DNA from: DASXRU01 sp033856235
Lineage (GTDB): Bacteria > Acidobacteriota > Blastocatellia > Pyrinomonadales > Pyrinomonadaceae
NCBI GenBank assembly: GCA_033856235.1
Contig: JAWVFI010000114.1
Location: forward strand, 1 to 64,000
Direction of reading: 5' to 3'
DNA: 64,000 nucleotides
How positions within the stretch are numbered: position 1 is the stretch's first letter; every line of letters starts with the position of its first letter. The notes beneath the pieces are model-generated. The model saw only the letters and a program-made list of their open reading frames with translations. It was not told the DNA's origin and made no database searches. Both the position numbers and the translations under genes were made by a program. Positions 1 through 7,916 of the stretch are shown here, one piece after another.

Positions 1-205
1 GCCTCGATGGCCGCGCGCCATTCTGACAGTCGCGGCCGGGACAATAAGCCTGTGGAGTAGATGTTAGCGCGGTGATAATTCTTTTGTCGCACATAAGCAT
101 GGGGCGGTGGCGCGCGGCCATCGAGGCCGCGCGCGTTTTCTACGCGGGGAAGAAACGCGCCAAGCCCTCCCCTAACCCCTCCCAGAGGGCAGGAATGGGA
201 GATCA
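1..205. repeat. Nested inverted-repeat element, left end cut by window edge
   Basis: Bases 1-20 are the exact reverse complement of 108-127, giving a perfect 20-nt inverted repeat around an 87-nt loop. To its right, 159-202 holds a CCCTCCC-rich outer arm. The same outer and inner arm sequences recur in the same order at 20605-20855, so this is one element family whose left outer arm lies before the window. No gene is seen in 1-335; the rest of the gap holds only the candidate promoter of the peptide transporter. Confidence 0.8.
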
Positions 206-243
206 AGAACTGAAATTAGGGCACTACCGAGGCCCAACTTTAC

Positions 244-272
244 TTGACAGTTTCCTCTGATTTTGGCTGAAT
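244..272 (+). promoter_or_regulatory. Candidate sigma-70 promoter of the peptide transporter
   Basis: A perfect -35 box TTGACA (244-249) is followed after 17 nt by CTGAAT (267-272), a weak -10 box. The implied start near 279 leaves a leader of about 57 nt before the coding start. The -35 box and spacing are good, the -10 box is poor. Confidence 0.4.
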
Positions 273-335
273 GCGGACACCCAAACGCTTTCCCCGTCAG
301 ACAAACGAATAGTGGAACTCAGATAAGGAGTGCCT

Positions 336-1970
336 ATGGCAACTGCGAACACAATCCGCAACGACGCTGGCGTACAAGATCTGCAAAAGCACCCGACGGG
401 ACTTTACGTGCTCTTCGGAACTGAGATGTGGGAGCGCTTCAGCTTCTACTCGATGCTGGCGCTGTTCACTCTTTATCTGCGCAATCCAGACCAGGGGTTC
501 GGCTGGACCGCGGCGGAAGCGACCACTCTTTACTCGACCTATCTGTTTTTTGTTTATTTCAGTCCGCTGGTGGGTGGATTCCTCGCGGATTGGAAACTGG
601 GTTATCGCCGGGCAGTGATGATCGGCGGTGTGTTCTTCATGGCCGGTCACGGGCTGCTCTCGTTCCGCTCGCTGCCGGCAGTCTATGCAGCGCTGACCTG
701 CCTCGTGATCGGCAACGGCTTCTTCAAGCCTAACGTCTCGACGATGGTTGGCAATCTGTATCCGGAAGGCAGCCACCTAAAAGATCGGGCCTACAACATT
801 TTCTATATGGGCATCAACGTCGGCGCCGCCAGTGCTCCGATCGTCATGGAGATCGTCAAGGCAAAGTGGGGCTACCACCCTGCCTTTGCCGTGGCCGCCT
901 TCGGCATGTTGATCTCCGTAGGCATCCTCTGGAAGTTCAAGCACCATGTGGAACGACCGGCGGGCTCGGCGCTCGATCAGCCGATCGGAGATGTCGCCCC
1001 CGTTATGGCGGACGCGCCGCCGCAGGGCGTCAGCCGGCAGGGCAAGGGTAAAGAAGCTGGCGATGCGCACAGCAAACGCGCCGGCTTGATGGATGCCGTG
1101 CCGGAGTGGAAACGCATCATGGCGCTGATCGTAATCTTTATAATTGTAATCGTCTTCTGGATGGTCTTTCACCAAAACGGTTCGACGCTCACCTACTGGG
1201 CGGACGACAACACTGCGTGGGACGTTTCCGGAACGATTGCGAACGCCATTAATCCGCTCTGGATCATCATTCTCACGTTTCCTTTGGTATGGTTCTGGAA
1301 GTGGTTGGACCAAAGGGGGATGGAGCCATCGACGCCGACCAAGATGGCGATCGGAATGTTTTTGACAGCGCTCTCTTTTTACATTCTCTTCGCGGCGGCG
1401 CGCGCCGGCGAGTCGTATGTGCCGCCGGCTGATGCTTATGCCACCGGTAACTACAGAATTACCGAACGCGCGGTAGGGTTTTTGAAAGCGGACGGCGTGC
1501 CCGATGATGTCCTGGCCAAGTTGCAGACCCACGAGATCCTCGGTAAGAAGTTTGCGACGGACAAAGAGAAGGGCTCAGGTGAGGCGCAGTTTACGTCGGC
1601 GCTGGACAAGGCGCTGGGACCGCAGGCGCCGCAATACCGGCCGAAACTTATGGAGCGGGCCTTCATCTTTAGAGTCTCGCCGATGTGGTTGATTCTGGCT
1701 TACATGGTGATTTCGCTGGGTGAACTCATGCTCTCGCCGATGGGCCTGTCGCTGGTATCAAAGGTTGCGCCAATCCGCGTGCGAGGGCTGATGATGGGAG
1801 GCTGGTTCGTGGCTACGGCCATGGGCAACAAGCTGACTATGATTGGCGTTTTCTGGGAGCGTTGGATGCAGTCCAGTTTCTTCGTCGTGCTGGGGACGAT
1901 GGCCCTGATTATGGCTTTCGTTCTGTTAGTCCTGCTGCGGCCTTTGAAGAAGGCGATGCCGGGAGTTTAG
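336..1970 (+). CDS. POT/PTR2-family proton-dependent peptide transporter
   Basis: A 544-residue inner-membrane major-facilitator protein that would import di- and tripeptides with protons. The family is recognised from the N-terminal segment with GGFLAD after the second helix, the PTR2 signature around FYMGINVG, and about a dozen hydrophobic helices; a polar stretch near residues 360-430 interrupts the last helices. ATG at 336 is preferred over GTG at 330 because AAGGAG (325-330) lies 5 nt before the ATG and overlaps the GTG. The next gene is an exported DPP-IV-type peptidase, which fits peptide scavenging. Substrate is inferred from family only. Confidence 0.93.
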   Translation: MATANTIRNDAGVQDLQKHPTGLYVLFGTEMWERFSFYSMLALFTLYLRNPDQGFGWTAAEATTLYSTYLFFVYFSPLVGGFLADWKLGYRRAVMIGGVFFMAGHGLLSFRSLPAVYAALTCLVIGNGFFKPNVSTMVGNLYPEGSHLKDRAYNIFYMGINVGAASAPIVMEIVKAKWGYHPAFAVAAFGMLISVGILWKFKHHVERPAGSALDQPIGDVAPVMADAPPQGVSRQGKGKEAGDAHSKRAGLMDAVPEWKRIMALIVIFIIVIVFWMVFHQNGSTLTYWADDNTAWDVSGTIANAINPLWIIILTFPLVWFWKWLDQRGMEPSTPTKMAIGMFLTALSFYILFAAARAGESYVPPADAYATGNYRITERAVGFLKADGVPDDVLAKLQTHEILGKKFATDKEKGSGEAQFTSALDKALGPQAPQYRPKLMERAFIFRVSPMWLILAYMVISLGELMLSPMGLSLVSKVAPIRVRGLMMGGWFVATAMGNKLTMIGVFWERWMQSSFFVVLGTMALIMAFVLLVLLRPLKKAMPGV

Positions 1971-1993
1971 AGAATGGAGGTAGGGAGCGTCGG

Positions 1994-2142
1994 CGGCTTT
2001 GCCGTCTGATGTGCCGGAAGGACAAGGCCCTTCCGCAAGCTTCCTTTGGATCGGGGCTGCGCCTTTAACTGGCGTAGCCCAAATGGATGGTTATCAGTTG
2101 CCGGAAGGGCAAAGCCCTTCCGCACATCAGGCGGCAAAGCCG
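1994..2142. repeat. Long inverted repeat with palindromic arms
   Basis: Arms 1994-2038 and 2098-2142 are about 45 nt each and pair almost throughout, around a 59-nt loop. Each arm contains its own hairpin; the right one is perfect (CGGAAGGGC, AAA, GCCCTTCCG at 2102-2122). It fills most of the gap between the transporter and the peptidase. No transposase or gene is present inside. Confidence 0.8.
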
Positions 2143-2236
2143 GGTAGCCGCGAATGGGACAGTAGCACTGAAGACATCTCTCCTGCCTGGCCTGCCGCGA
2201 TCAATTACAAATCAGCGTTACATTAGGAGAACGCGT

Positions 2237-4444
2237 TTGAAGAATTCAAGAACCATCCTGCTGGCGCTCATCTCATTATTCGTTTTCTGTGCGCCAATTC
2301 TCGCGCAGCAAAAGCAACTAACGATTGACGACATCTTCGATCCGGCGAAGAAGGTGAACTTCGGCGGCACGCCGCCTAACATTCGCTGGCTGAAAGATGG
2401 CAAGCACTATCTGCTGGCCAACGATGCCGCAAAGAAGGACTTGCCGCGCCTGCAAAAAGTGAATGCGAGCACCGGAGTCGCCACCCCGTTTTTGAATGCG
2501 GCGAAAATGGAAGCTGCTTTCGCAGCGCTCGCCGGGTTCTCCGTAGCAGAAGCAAAACAACTCGCCAACCGCGGCTCTTATGATTTCAATCCCACCGAGA
2601 CGGCGGTGCTAATCAATTACGCGAACGACCTTTTCTATTATGAGTTGGGCAGCGATAAAGCTTTGCGAATTACGAACGGCCCTGAAGAAGAAGTCGGCGA
2701 GACCTTTAGCCCTAACGGCCGGATGATCGGCTTCATTCGCAACAACGACATGTACGTGTTCGATCTCGTCTCACAACAGGAACGGCGCCTTACCAAAGAC
2801 GGTAGTTCCAAGATTCTCAATGGGCGGCTGGATTGGGTTTACCAGGAGGAGCTTTACGGAAGGGGAAACTTTGAAGCCTATTGGTGGAGCCCGGACTCAA
2901 CGATGCTGGCTTATCTCCGCCTCGACGAGAATCCGGTCAAAGAATTCGTTGTCGTGGATCACATTCCCTATCCACAGAATGTCGAGATCACTCCTTATCC
3001 GCGGGCCGGTGATCCGAACCCAGTGGTACAGCTGGGTGTCATCAATGCTTCGGGTGGAGCGACTCGCTGGATTGATACTTACAAATACCAACCCAGCGAC
3101 TTCCTGATCGTGCGCGTGGCCTGGACCCCGGACGGCAAGAGGGTTGTCTATCAAGCGCAAAACCGGGAACAGACGTTTTTGGATTTAAACTTTGCGGATC
3201 CTAAGGACGGGAAATCAAACACCGTCGTGCACGAGACTTCCAAAGCCTGGGTAGGAATAAACGACAACCCGAATTTCTTAAAGGACGGGTCGTTTCTGTG
3301 GCAGAGCGAACGCAATGGTTGGAACCATTTCTATCACTACAGCGCCGCCGGACAATTGCTGGGGCAGGTCACGAATGGCCAGTGGGAAGTTGCATCCTTT
3401 GAGGGGCTGGATGAAGACAAAGGTCTGCTTTACTTTAGCGGGACCGAACACAGTCACATTGCGCCGCAAACGTATCGCGTGAAACTTGATGGCACCGCTA
3501 TGACGCGCATCACGACGGGCGAAGGTTCGCACCGCGTAACAGTCAGTCCCGGCTCAGACTTCTTCATCGATAGTGTGAACGACTTGAATACTCCGGCGCA
3601 AACGCGGCTCTATCAGGCTGACGGCAAACTGGTGCGCGTGATTGATGAAAATCCAGTCGAAGCTTTGAAGCAATACAAGTTGGGCGCGACAGAGCTGTTA
3701 CAAGTGAAAACGCGCGATGGTTTTGTAATGGAAGCGATGATGATCAAGCCGCCCGATTTCGATCCGGCAAAGAAATATCCGGTCTTGCAATACACCTACG
3801 GCGGACCGCACGCGCCGCAGGTAAAAAACAGTTGGGGATCGAGCACCTTCATGTGGCACCAGTTCCTGGCCTCAAAGGGTTACATCATCTGGATCTGTGA
3901 CAACCGGACGGCGAGTGGCAAGGGTCTGGAATCAACCTGGCCGGTGTATCGAAATTTTGGTGAACTTGAATTGCGCGACATCGAAGACGGTGTCAATTGG
4001 TTGAAGAGCCAGCCTTACGTCGATGGATCGCGCATCGGCATTTGGGGTTGGAGCTATGGCGGCTTCATGACGAGCTATGCGCTGACGCACAGCCAGAGCT
4101 TCAAGATGGGCATCGCCGGCGGCACGGTGGCGGATTGGCGCGACTACGACACGATTTACACCGAACGCTACATGGGTACGCCGCAGAATAATCCAGAAGG
4201 GTATAAAAAGAGTTCACCTGTGAACGCGGCGAAGGACCTCCACGGCAAGCTGTTGCTGATTCACGGTGCGATTGACGACAACGTGCACCTGCAGAACACA
4301 ATGCAGTTTGCCTATGAACTGCAAAAGGCCGGCAAGCAATTTGATTTAATGCTTTACCCAAAGTCACGCCACGGCGTCAGTGATCCACTGCTGTTGAAGC
4401 ACATGCGATCAATGATGACTGAGTTTATCTTGGCGAATTTGTAG
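2237..4444 (+). CDS. Exported S9B (dipeptidyl-peptidase IV type) serine peptidase
   Basis: A 735-residue prolyl dipeptidyl peptidase. It would remove Xaa-Pro dipeptides in the periplasm or outside the cell. The TTG start at 2237 is chosen because AGGAG (2225-2229) precedes it and a signal peptide follows at once (hydrophobic residues 7-22, cleavage near Ala23). The N-terminal beta-propeller has the DPP-IV Glu-Glu motif (WVYQEELYG). The C-terminal alpha/beta hydrolase shows Ser606 in GWSYGG, Asp680 in HGAIDDN and His712 in SRHG. Frame-open sequence upstream to 2087 overlaps the repeat and is unlikely to be translated. The neighbouring peptide transporter could take up its products (inference). 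Confidence 0.95.
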   Translation: MKNSRTILLALISLFVFCAPILAQQKQLTIDDIFDPAKKVNFGGTPPNIRWLKDGKHYLLANDAAKKDLPRLQKVNASTGVATPFLNAAKMEAAFAALAGFSVAEAKQLANRGSYDFNPTETAVLINYANDLFYYELGSDKALRITNGPEEEVGETFSPNGRMIGFIRNNDMYVFDLVSQQERRLTKDGSSKILNGRLDWVYQEELYGRGNFEAYWWSPDSTMLAYLRLDENPVKEFVVVDHIPYPQNVEITPYPRAGDPNPVVQLGVINASGGATRWIDTYKYQPSDFLIVRVAWTPDGKRVVYQAQNREQTFLDLNFADPKDGKSNTVVHETSKAWVGINDNPNFLKDGSFLWQSERNGWNHFYHYSAAGQLLGQVTNGQWEVASFEGLDEDKGLLYFSGTEHSHIAPQTYRVKLDGTAMTRITTGEGSHRVTVSPGSDFFIDSVNDLNTPAQTRLYQADGKLVRVIDENPVEALKQYKLGATELLQVKTRDGFVMEAMMIKPPDFDPAKKYPVLQYTYGGPHAPQVKNSWGSSTFMWHQFLASKGYIIWICDNRTASGKGLESTWPVYRNFGELELRDIEDGVNWLKSQPYVDGSRIGIWGWSYGGFMTSYALTHSQSFKMGIAGGTVADWRDYDTIYTERYMGTPQNNPEGYKKSSPVNAAKDLHGKLLLIHGAIDDNVHLQNTMQFAYELQKAGKQFDLMLYPKSRHGVSDPLLLKHMRSMMTEFILANL

Positions 4445-4464
4445 GACAGGCATTCCTGCCTGTC
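4442..4464. repeat. GGCAGG-family palindrome fused to a stop codon
   Basis: GACAGGC (4445-4451) and GCCTGTC (4458-4464) form a 7-bp stem around six bases. The TAG stop of the peptidase (4442-4444) is part of the element's edge, GTAGGACAGG. Relatives lie at 26485-26512 and 29195-29284. Confidence 0.7.
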
Positions 4465-4514
4465 TCTTTCTGATTGTTTAGCGACTACGCCAGCCGGTTC
4501 TTGATGCGCACGTT

Positions 4515-4679
4515 CTAGAGATCGCGCTCAGTATGCTGACAAGCATCCTGCGACCTCTTCATAGAGGTTTGAAGCAACTCTTCAAAGGTTTCCCCCTGAG
4601 TGGCGCATCCAGGAATGGCTGGAGCCTCTGCCCAGAATCCGCCCTCTTCTGCGTCGTGAATGACGACTTTGATTTTCAT
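4515..4679 (-). CDS. HicB-like antitoxin domain protein, no HicA partner seen
   Basis: A 54-residue protein. It starts MKIKVVIHDAEEGGFWAE and continues with IPGCATQGETFEELL, the usual HicB/UPF0150 fold, which in complete systems binds and inhibits the HicA mRNA interferase. ATG at 4679 is chosen because it gives the standard N-terminus; an open frame continues upstream to 4841 but only across an inverted repeat. There is no C-terminal DNA-binding domain, and no hicA-like frame lies on either side. It may therefore be an orphan antitoxin, or a stand-alone HicB-fold protein of other function. No clear ribosome-binding site is visible. Confidence 0.7.
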   Translation of the reverse strand: MKIKVVIHDAEEGGFWAEAPAIPGCATQGETFEELLQTSMKRSQDACQHTERDL

Positions 4680-4740
4680 GCGCTCATCATAAGGCGGTAG
4701 TGGCTTAACTTGAAAGTTCTTTGCGTGCTTTGGAAATTGC

Positions 4741-4800
4741 CTTTGCGCCTTTGCGTGAAATATTGCGCAGGTTGAGAGCATTTCTCGCAAAGGCGCAAAG
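4741..4800. repeat. Inverted repeat upstream of the HicB-like gene
   Basis: Arms 4741-4761 and 4780-4800 (21 nt each) pair with one mismatch around an 18-nt loop. Arm sequence is of the CTTTGCGCCTTTGCG type. It lies between the HicB-like gene and the 3' end of mutM. The remainder of the gap to 4948 shows no gene. Confidence 0.75.
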
Positions 4801-4948
4801 AAGGATCGAAAGGGCCCAAAGCTAATTAAGTCACTACCCATAAGGCTATCCGTTAGTAACAGGCGAGGGCTTAGGATACGTTAGGAAGGTTTCGATGGGC
4901 GATCCCCTCTTTCGTCGAATCGGTGTAATCTGAGAAATCTGCGGATAG

Positions 4949-5779
4949 TTACTTTCTCTGGCAGCGGGGACAGTAATAAGTTGACCGTCCGCCCTGGACC
5001 ACGCGGCGGATTTTCATACCGCACGTAACACAGGGCTCGCCGTCGCGTTCGTAGACTCGCCAGAACCTCTCCGAACTTCCTATATAAGAACTGCCGTCTT
5101 CATCCAGATCAATCCGCAAAGTGGAGCCACCGGCGATCGCGGCGCGCAACGTGGTGCGAATGGCTTCATGTAAACGCTCAGCACGTTGCTTCCCGAGTTG
5201 CAGCGCCGGCGTCAGAGGATTGATGCGGGCGAGAAAAAGCGCTTCGCTGGCGTAGATGTTTCCCAGCCCCAGGACCTTCGTCTGATCCAGTAGCAGTTGT
5301 TTGATCCCACGTCTTGAGCGAGCCAGGGTTTCGCGCAGGTACTCCAGTGTGAATTGCTTGCCCAGCGGTTCCGGGGCGAGGGAACGGATCTGGTCCAGGC
5401 CTTCCAGATCGGCCGCGTCAACGAGCAACAGTTTGCCGAACTGACGCTGATCGCAAAAGACCAGGCGTCGGTTGTCATCAAGATAGAAAATTGCGTGAGC
5501 GTGTTTTGGAAGTTGGGCTTCGACGGGGAGCGCCACGAACTTGCCGGTCATGCGCAGGTGCACGGCGAGCACGCGTCCAGAGTCCAGTTCAATCAGAATG
5601 TATTTGCCGCGGCGGCGAATGCGCTGGATCACGGCGCCGCGCAGGCGGCGAGCGAATACGCGGGGCGAAAGGCCGCCGGCAAGTCGAGCCAGCTTCAGTT
5701 CCGCGGCCAGAACGCGGCGGCCGGTGACCGAGCGTCGCAGCGCACGGACTACATGTTCGACTTCTGGAAGTTCCGGCAT
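4949..5779 (-). CDS. mutM: Formamidopyrimidine-DNA glycosylase (Fpg/MutM)
   Basis: A 276-residue base-excision repair enzyme that removes oxidised purines such as 8-oxoguanine and nicks the abasic site. The start at 5779 gives the invariant N-terminus MPELPEVE, where Pro2 is the catalytic nucleophile and Glu3 a proton donor; six more in-frame codons upstream would bury it. The conserved lysine is in RGKYILIEL, the helix-two-turn-helix region in LGLGNIYASEALF, and the C-terminal zinc finger is CVTC with CPRC. Length matches the family. An inverted repeat begins 17 nt before the start codon. Confidence 0.97.
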   Translation of the reverse strand: MPELPEVEHVVRALRRSVTGRRVLAAELKLARLAGGLSPRVFARRLRGAVIQRIRRRGKYILIELDSGRVLAVHLRMTGKFVALPVEAQLPKHAHAIFYLDDNRRLVFCDQRQFGKLLLVDAADLEGLDQIRSLAPEPLGKQFTLEYLRETLARSRRGIKQLLLDQTKVLGLGNIYASEALFLARINPLTPALQLGKQRAERLHEAIRTTLRAAIAGGSTLRIDLDEDGSSYIGSSERFWRVYERDGEPCVTCGMKIRRVVQGGRSTYYCPRCQRK

Positions 5780-5796
5780 GTGTAACGCAACCGTCA

Positions 5797-5899
5797 TCCG
5801 CAGATTACGCAGATTGCGCAGAGCAGGAACAGATGAAAAAAGAATAGTGCTCCTGGCTGAGTTGGCAGTTGAATCTGCGGAATCTGTGGAATCGGCGGA
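5797..5899. repeat. Imperfect inverted repeat ahead of mutM
   Basis: Arms 5797-5822 and 5872-5899 (TCCGCAGATTACGCAGATT type and its complement) match at roughly four of five positions, around a loop of about 49 nt. The left end lies 17 nt from the mutM start codon. Confidence 0.65.
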
Positions 5900-5955
5900 T
5901 CAGACACCCGCTGATACCCCGGACATTGCCGGCGCAAATTACGGTTGCGTTAGCA

Positions 5956-6108
5956 CTAGATGATTTTCATCAGTACCAGGATCACCACGATGATGAGAAC
6001 CAATCCCAGACCGCCGCTTGGACCATAGCCCCAGCTGCGGCTGTGCGGCCAGGACGGAATCGCTCCCAGTAAAAGCAGCACCAAAATAATCACTAGAATC
6101 AACCCCAT
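5956..6108 (-). CDS. DUF3309-family single-span membrane peptide
   Basis: A 50-residue protein read from the complementary strand. It has two very hydrophobic Leu/Ile/Val stretches flanking a conserved centre that reads IPSWPHSRSWGYGPSGGLG. This matches the short DUF3309 family, whose function is unknown. ATG at 6108 is preceded by GGGAGGG with a 6-nt gap, an excellent ribosome-binding site, and a promoter is seen further upstream. A longer overlapping frame on the same strand gives an unconvincing protein and is rejected. Confidence 0.88.
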   Translation of the reverse strand: MGLILVIILVLLLLGAIPSWPHSRSWGYGPSGGLGLVLIIVVILVLMKII

Positions 6109-6129
6109 GACAGACCCTCCCTGTGAAAG

Positions 6130-6150
6130 TCAGGCAAAACCTCTGCCTGA
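6130..6150. other. Small hairpin in the leader of the DUF3309 gene
   Basis: TCAGGCA (6130-6136) and TGCCTGA (6144-6150) form a 7-bp stem with a 7-nt loop, between the predicted transcription start and the ribosome-binding site. It could influence translation, but no family is recognised. Confidence 0.4.
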
Positions 6151-6190
6151 ACATTCGGTTCGAAGTTAATACTGCGGGGGATTTTCGGAG

Positions 6191-6219
6191 AGGTTATGCG
6201 CGGCGAAGGAAAGTGTCAA
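6191..6219 (-). promoter_or_regulatory. Sigma-70 promoter of the DUF3309 gene
   Basis: On the minus strand, a perfect -35 box TTGACA (6219-6214) is separated by exactly 17 nt from TAACCT (6196-6191). The implied transcript begins near 6184 and has a leader of about 75 nt. Confidence 0.6.
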
Positions 6220-6239
6220 TAAGTTTTTTGAGGTTAACT

Positions 6240-6354
6240 AAGAGCGGGGCAAGCCGCCCTTCCTGACTGCGAGAATTCCCAGTTGCCCTGTCGCCTTGCA
6301 GTAGACTCAACACAACCTACTTGCAGTCGGGAAGGGCGGCTTGCCCCCGCTCTT
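6240..6354. repeat. Inverted repeat touching the phosphohexomutase stop codon
   Basis: Arms 6240-6272 and 6320-6354 (GAGCGGGG, CAAGCCGCCCTTCC type) pair over about 34 nt with one indel and few mismatches, around a loop of about 47 nt. The right arm ends on the base before the phosphohexomutase stop codon, so it lies in that gene's 3' untranslated RNA and could act as a terminator or mRNA stabiliser. Confidence 0.8.
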
Positions 6355-7779
6355 TTATTTCCGGGCTGCTTCCACTCCCAATCCCAACAGTCGATCCCGC
6401 TTCGCCTGCGAAGTCGCTTCGCAATAAATCCGCAGCATTGGTTCGGTGCCGGACTGGCGAAACAGGAGCCAGGACTCGTCTGCAAACATGAGCTTGGTGC
6501 CGTCTATTGTCTCCAGTCCGGAAACCTTCTCGTCGCCAATGACGGCGGGAGGATCCACGGCCAGTCGCTGCACAAAGTCCTGACCGCGCCGCACGTCCAT
6601 GTGCAGATCCCGCCGGCCGAAATAGAATTCACCAAACTCGCGATGCATCTCCCGGACCAATTCGGATGGAGGCTTGCCCGCGACGAGGATCGTTTCCAGC
6701 AGCAACAGTGAATTCAAAATTCCATCTCGTTCGGGAATGTGGTTCTTGACACCAATCCCGCCTGACTCCTCGGCGCCTATCAGAATGTCGTCGCGCAACA
6801 TCAGGTCGGCCACGTACTTAAAACCGATGGGTGTTTCATAGACTTTCAATCCGTGCGCTTCGGCGATTCGCTTGGTCAGAACGGATTGGGAAAAGGTGCG
6901 GACTACGCCGCCAGTCATCTTCCGTTCGCGGGCCAGGTGCAGAAGCAGGAGCGGGACGACTTCATGCATGGTCATCGTTTCCCCGCGCTCGTTGACGGCC
7001 CCCACACGATCGGCGTCGCCATCGGTCGCCAGACCCACGATTGAATTAGTGGCGCTCACGCGTGCTTTCAACGCGGCCAAGTTCTGGTCGATCGGTTCAG
7101 GATTAATCCCGCCGAACAAAGGGTCGCGCAGCGCTCGAATCGTTTCCACCTTGAGCTGACCGCCGGTGATAAAGCTTTCGACCCAACTTCCTCCAGATCC
7201 GTGCATCGGATCGACGATTACGGAAACAGCCGCACGCTTCAGGCGATCCAAGTCAATATAGGATTCCACCTGCGCGCGGTAGCTCCTTAAGGAATCCTGC
7301 AACCGTTCGTTGCTGGCAGAGTTTGTGAATTCCTTTCTTTTAGCCGGCGACGAATCGACCAGCTTTTCCACGGCCGCGGTGGTTTCGGGTGAAGCACTTC
7401 CGCCCCACGGCGCTTTGATCTTAAAGCCGTTAAAGTGCGGCGGATTATGCGACGCCGTGATCACGACTCCGCCAGTGGCAGACTGATCCTTTACCGCCCA
7501 CGAAACCAACGGGGTGGGAACCGGCTCGCTGAACATAGCGAGCGGAAAACCGTTCCCGGTCAAAATCTCTGCGACTCGCTGGGCGAAGTTCTCGGAATGA
7601 AAGCGCCGGTCAAACCCGATGACCACCAGCGATTCGGTTTGCGGATTCTTGATTTCCGAAGTCAGGTAATCGGCGTACGCCTGGGCCACACGTTCGACAT
7701 TTGCAAAGGTAAACTCTCGCGCGATCTCTGCGCGCCAGCCGTCGGTGCCGAATTTGATAGGGTCAAGTGAGTGCGTCAT
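6355..7779 (-). CDS. Phosphoglucomutase/phosphomannomutase family protein
   Basis: A 474-residue alpha-D-phosphohexomutase that moves phosphate between the 1- and 6-hydroxyls of a hexose. All four family loops are visible: the catalytic serine in TASHNP (Ser110), the metal-binding loop DGDADR (253-258), the sugar-binding loop EESGG, and the C-terminal phosphate-binding loop RQSGTEPMLR. Specificity between glucose, mannose and glucosamine phosphates cannot be read from the sequence. It lies head-to-tail with a nucleotidyltransferase gene, so the pair probably makes NDP-sugars for polysaccharide or glycoconjugate synthesis. An inverted repeat separates the two. Confidence 0.93.
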   Translation of the reverse strand: MTHSLDPIKFGTDGWRAEIAREFTFANVERVAQAYADYLTSEIKNPQTESLVVIGFDRRFHSENFAQRVAEILTGNGFPLAMFSEPVPTPLVSWAVKDQSATGGVVITASHNPPHFNGFKIKAPWGGSASPETTAAVEKLVDSSPAKRKEFTNSASNERLQDSLRSYRAQVESYIDLDRLKRAAVSVIVDPMHGSGGSWVESFITGGQLKVETIRALRDPLFGGINPEPIDQNLAALKARVSATNSIVGLATDGDADRVGAVNERGETMTMHEVVPLLLLHLARERKMTGGVVRTFSQSVLTKRIAEAHGLKVYETPIGFKYVADLMLRDDILIGAEESGGIGVKNHIPERDGILNSLLLLETILVAGKPPSELVREMHREFGEFYFGRRDLHMDVRRGQDFVQRLAVDPPAVIGDEKVSGLETIDGTKLMFADESWLLFRQSGTEPMLRIYCEATSQAKRDRLLGLGVEAARK

Positions 7780-7800
7780 GGTTATTTACGCGAGACTATT

Positions 7801-7903
7801 TGGAGTGCGGTGGCAGAGCGAAGCGGCGACACCGCTTTGGATCGCTCGTATAGTTAAGTCAAACCAAAGCGCCGTCGCCGCTGCGCTCTGCCGGAGCACT
7901 CCA
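7801..7903. repeat. 40-nt-arm inverted repeat between two sugar-activation genes
   Basis: Arms 7801-7840 and 7864-7903 match at about 34 of 40 positions, around a 23-nt loop. It fills nearly the whole gap between two co-directional genes, which are probably co-transcribed. The arms contain GGCAGAGCG and GCGGCGAC blocks. Confidence 0.8.
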
Positions 7904-7916
7904 GGAGTCGACGGTC

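Noticed and set aside
72..260. 62-residue plus-strand frame in the first gap
   Set aside because: It runs through the nested repeat and its product is low-complexity with no family; a shadow of repeat sequence.
2087..2236. Upstream extension of the S9 peptidase frame
   Set aside because: Fifty codons pass through an inverted repeat, and the signal peptide and ribosome-binding site place the start at 2237.
5939..6154. 71-residue minus-strand frame over the DUF3309 gene
   Set aside because: Its product has no family similarity, while the other frame gives a clean DUF3309 protein with a good ribosome-binding site.
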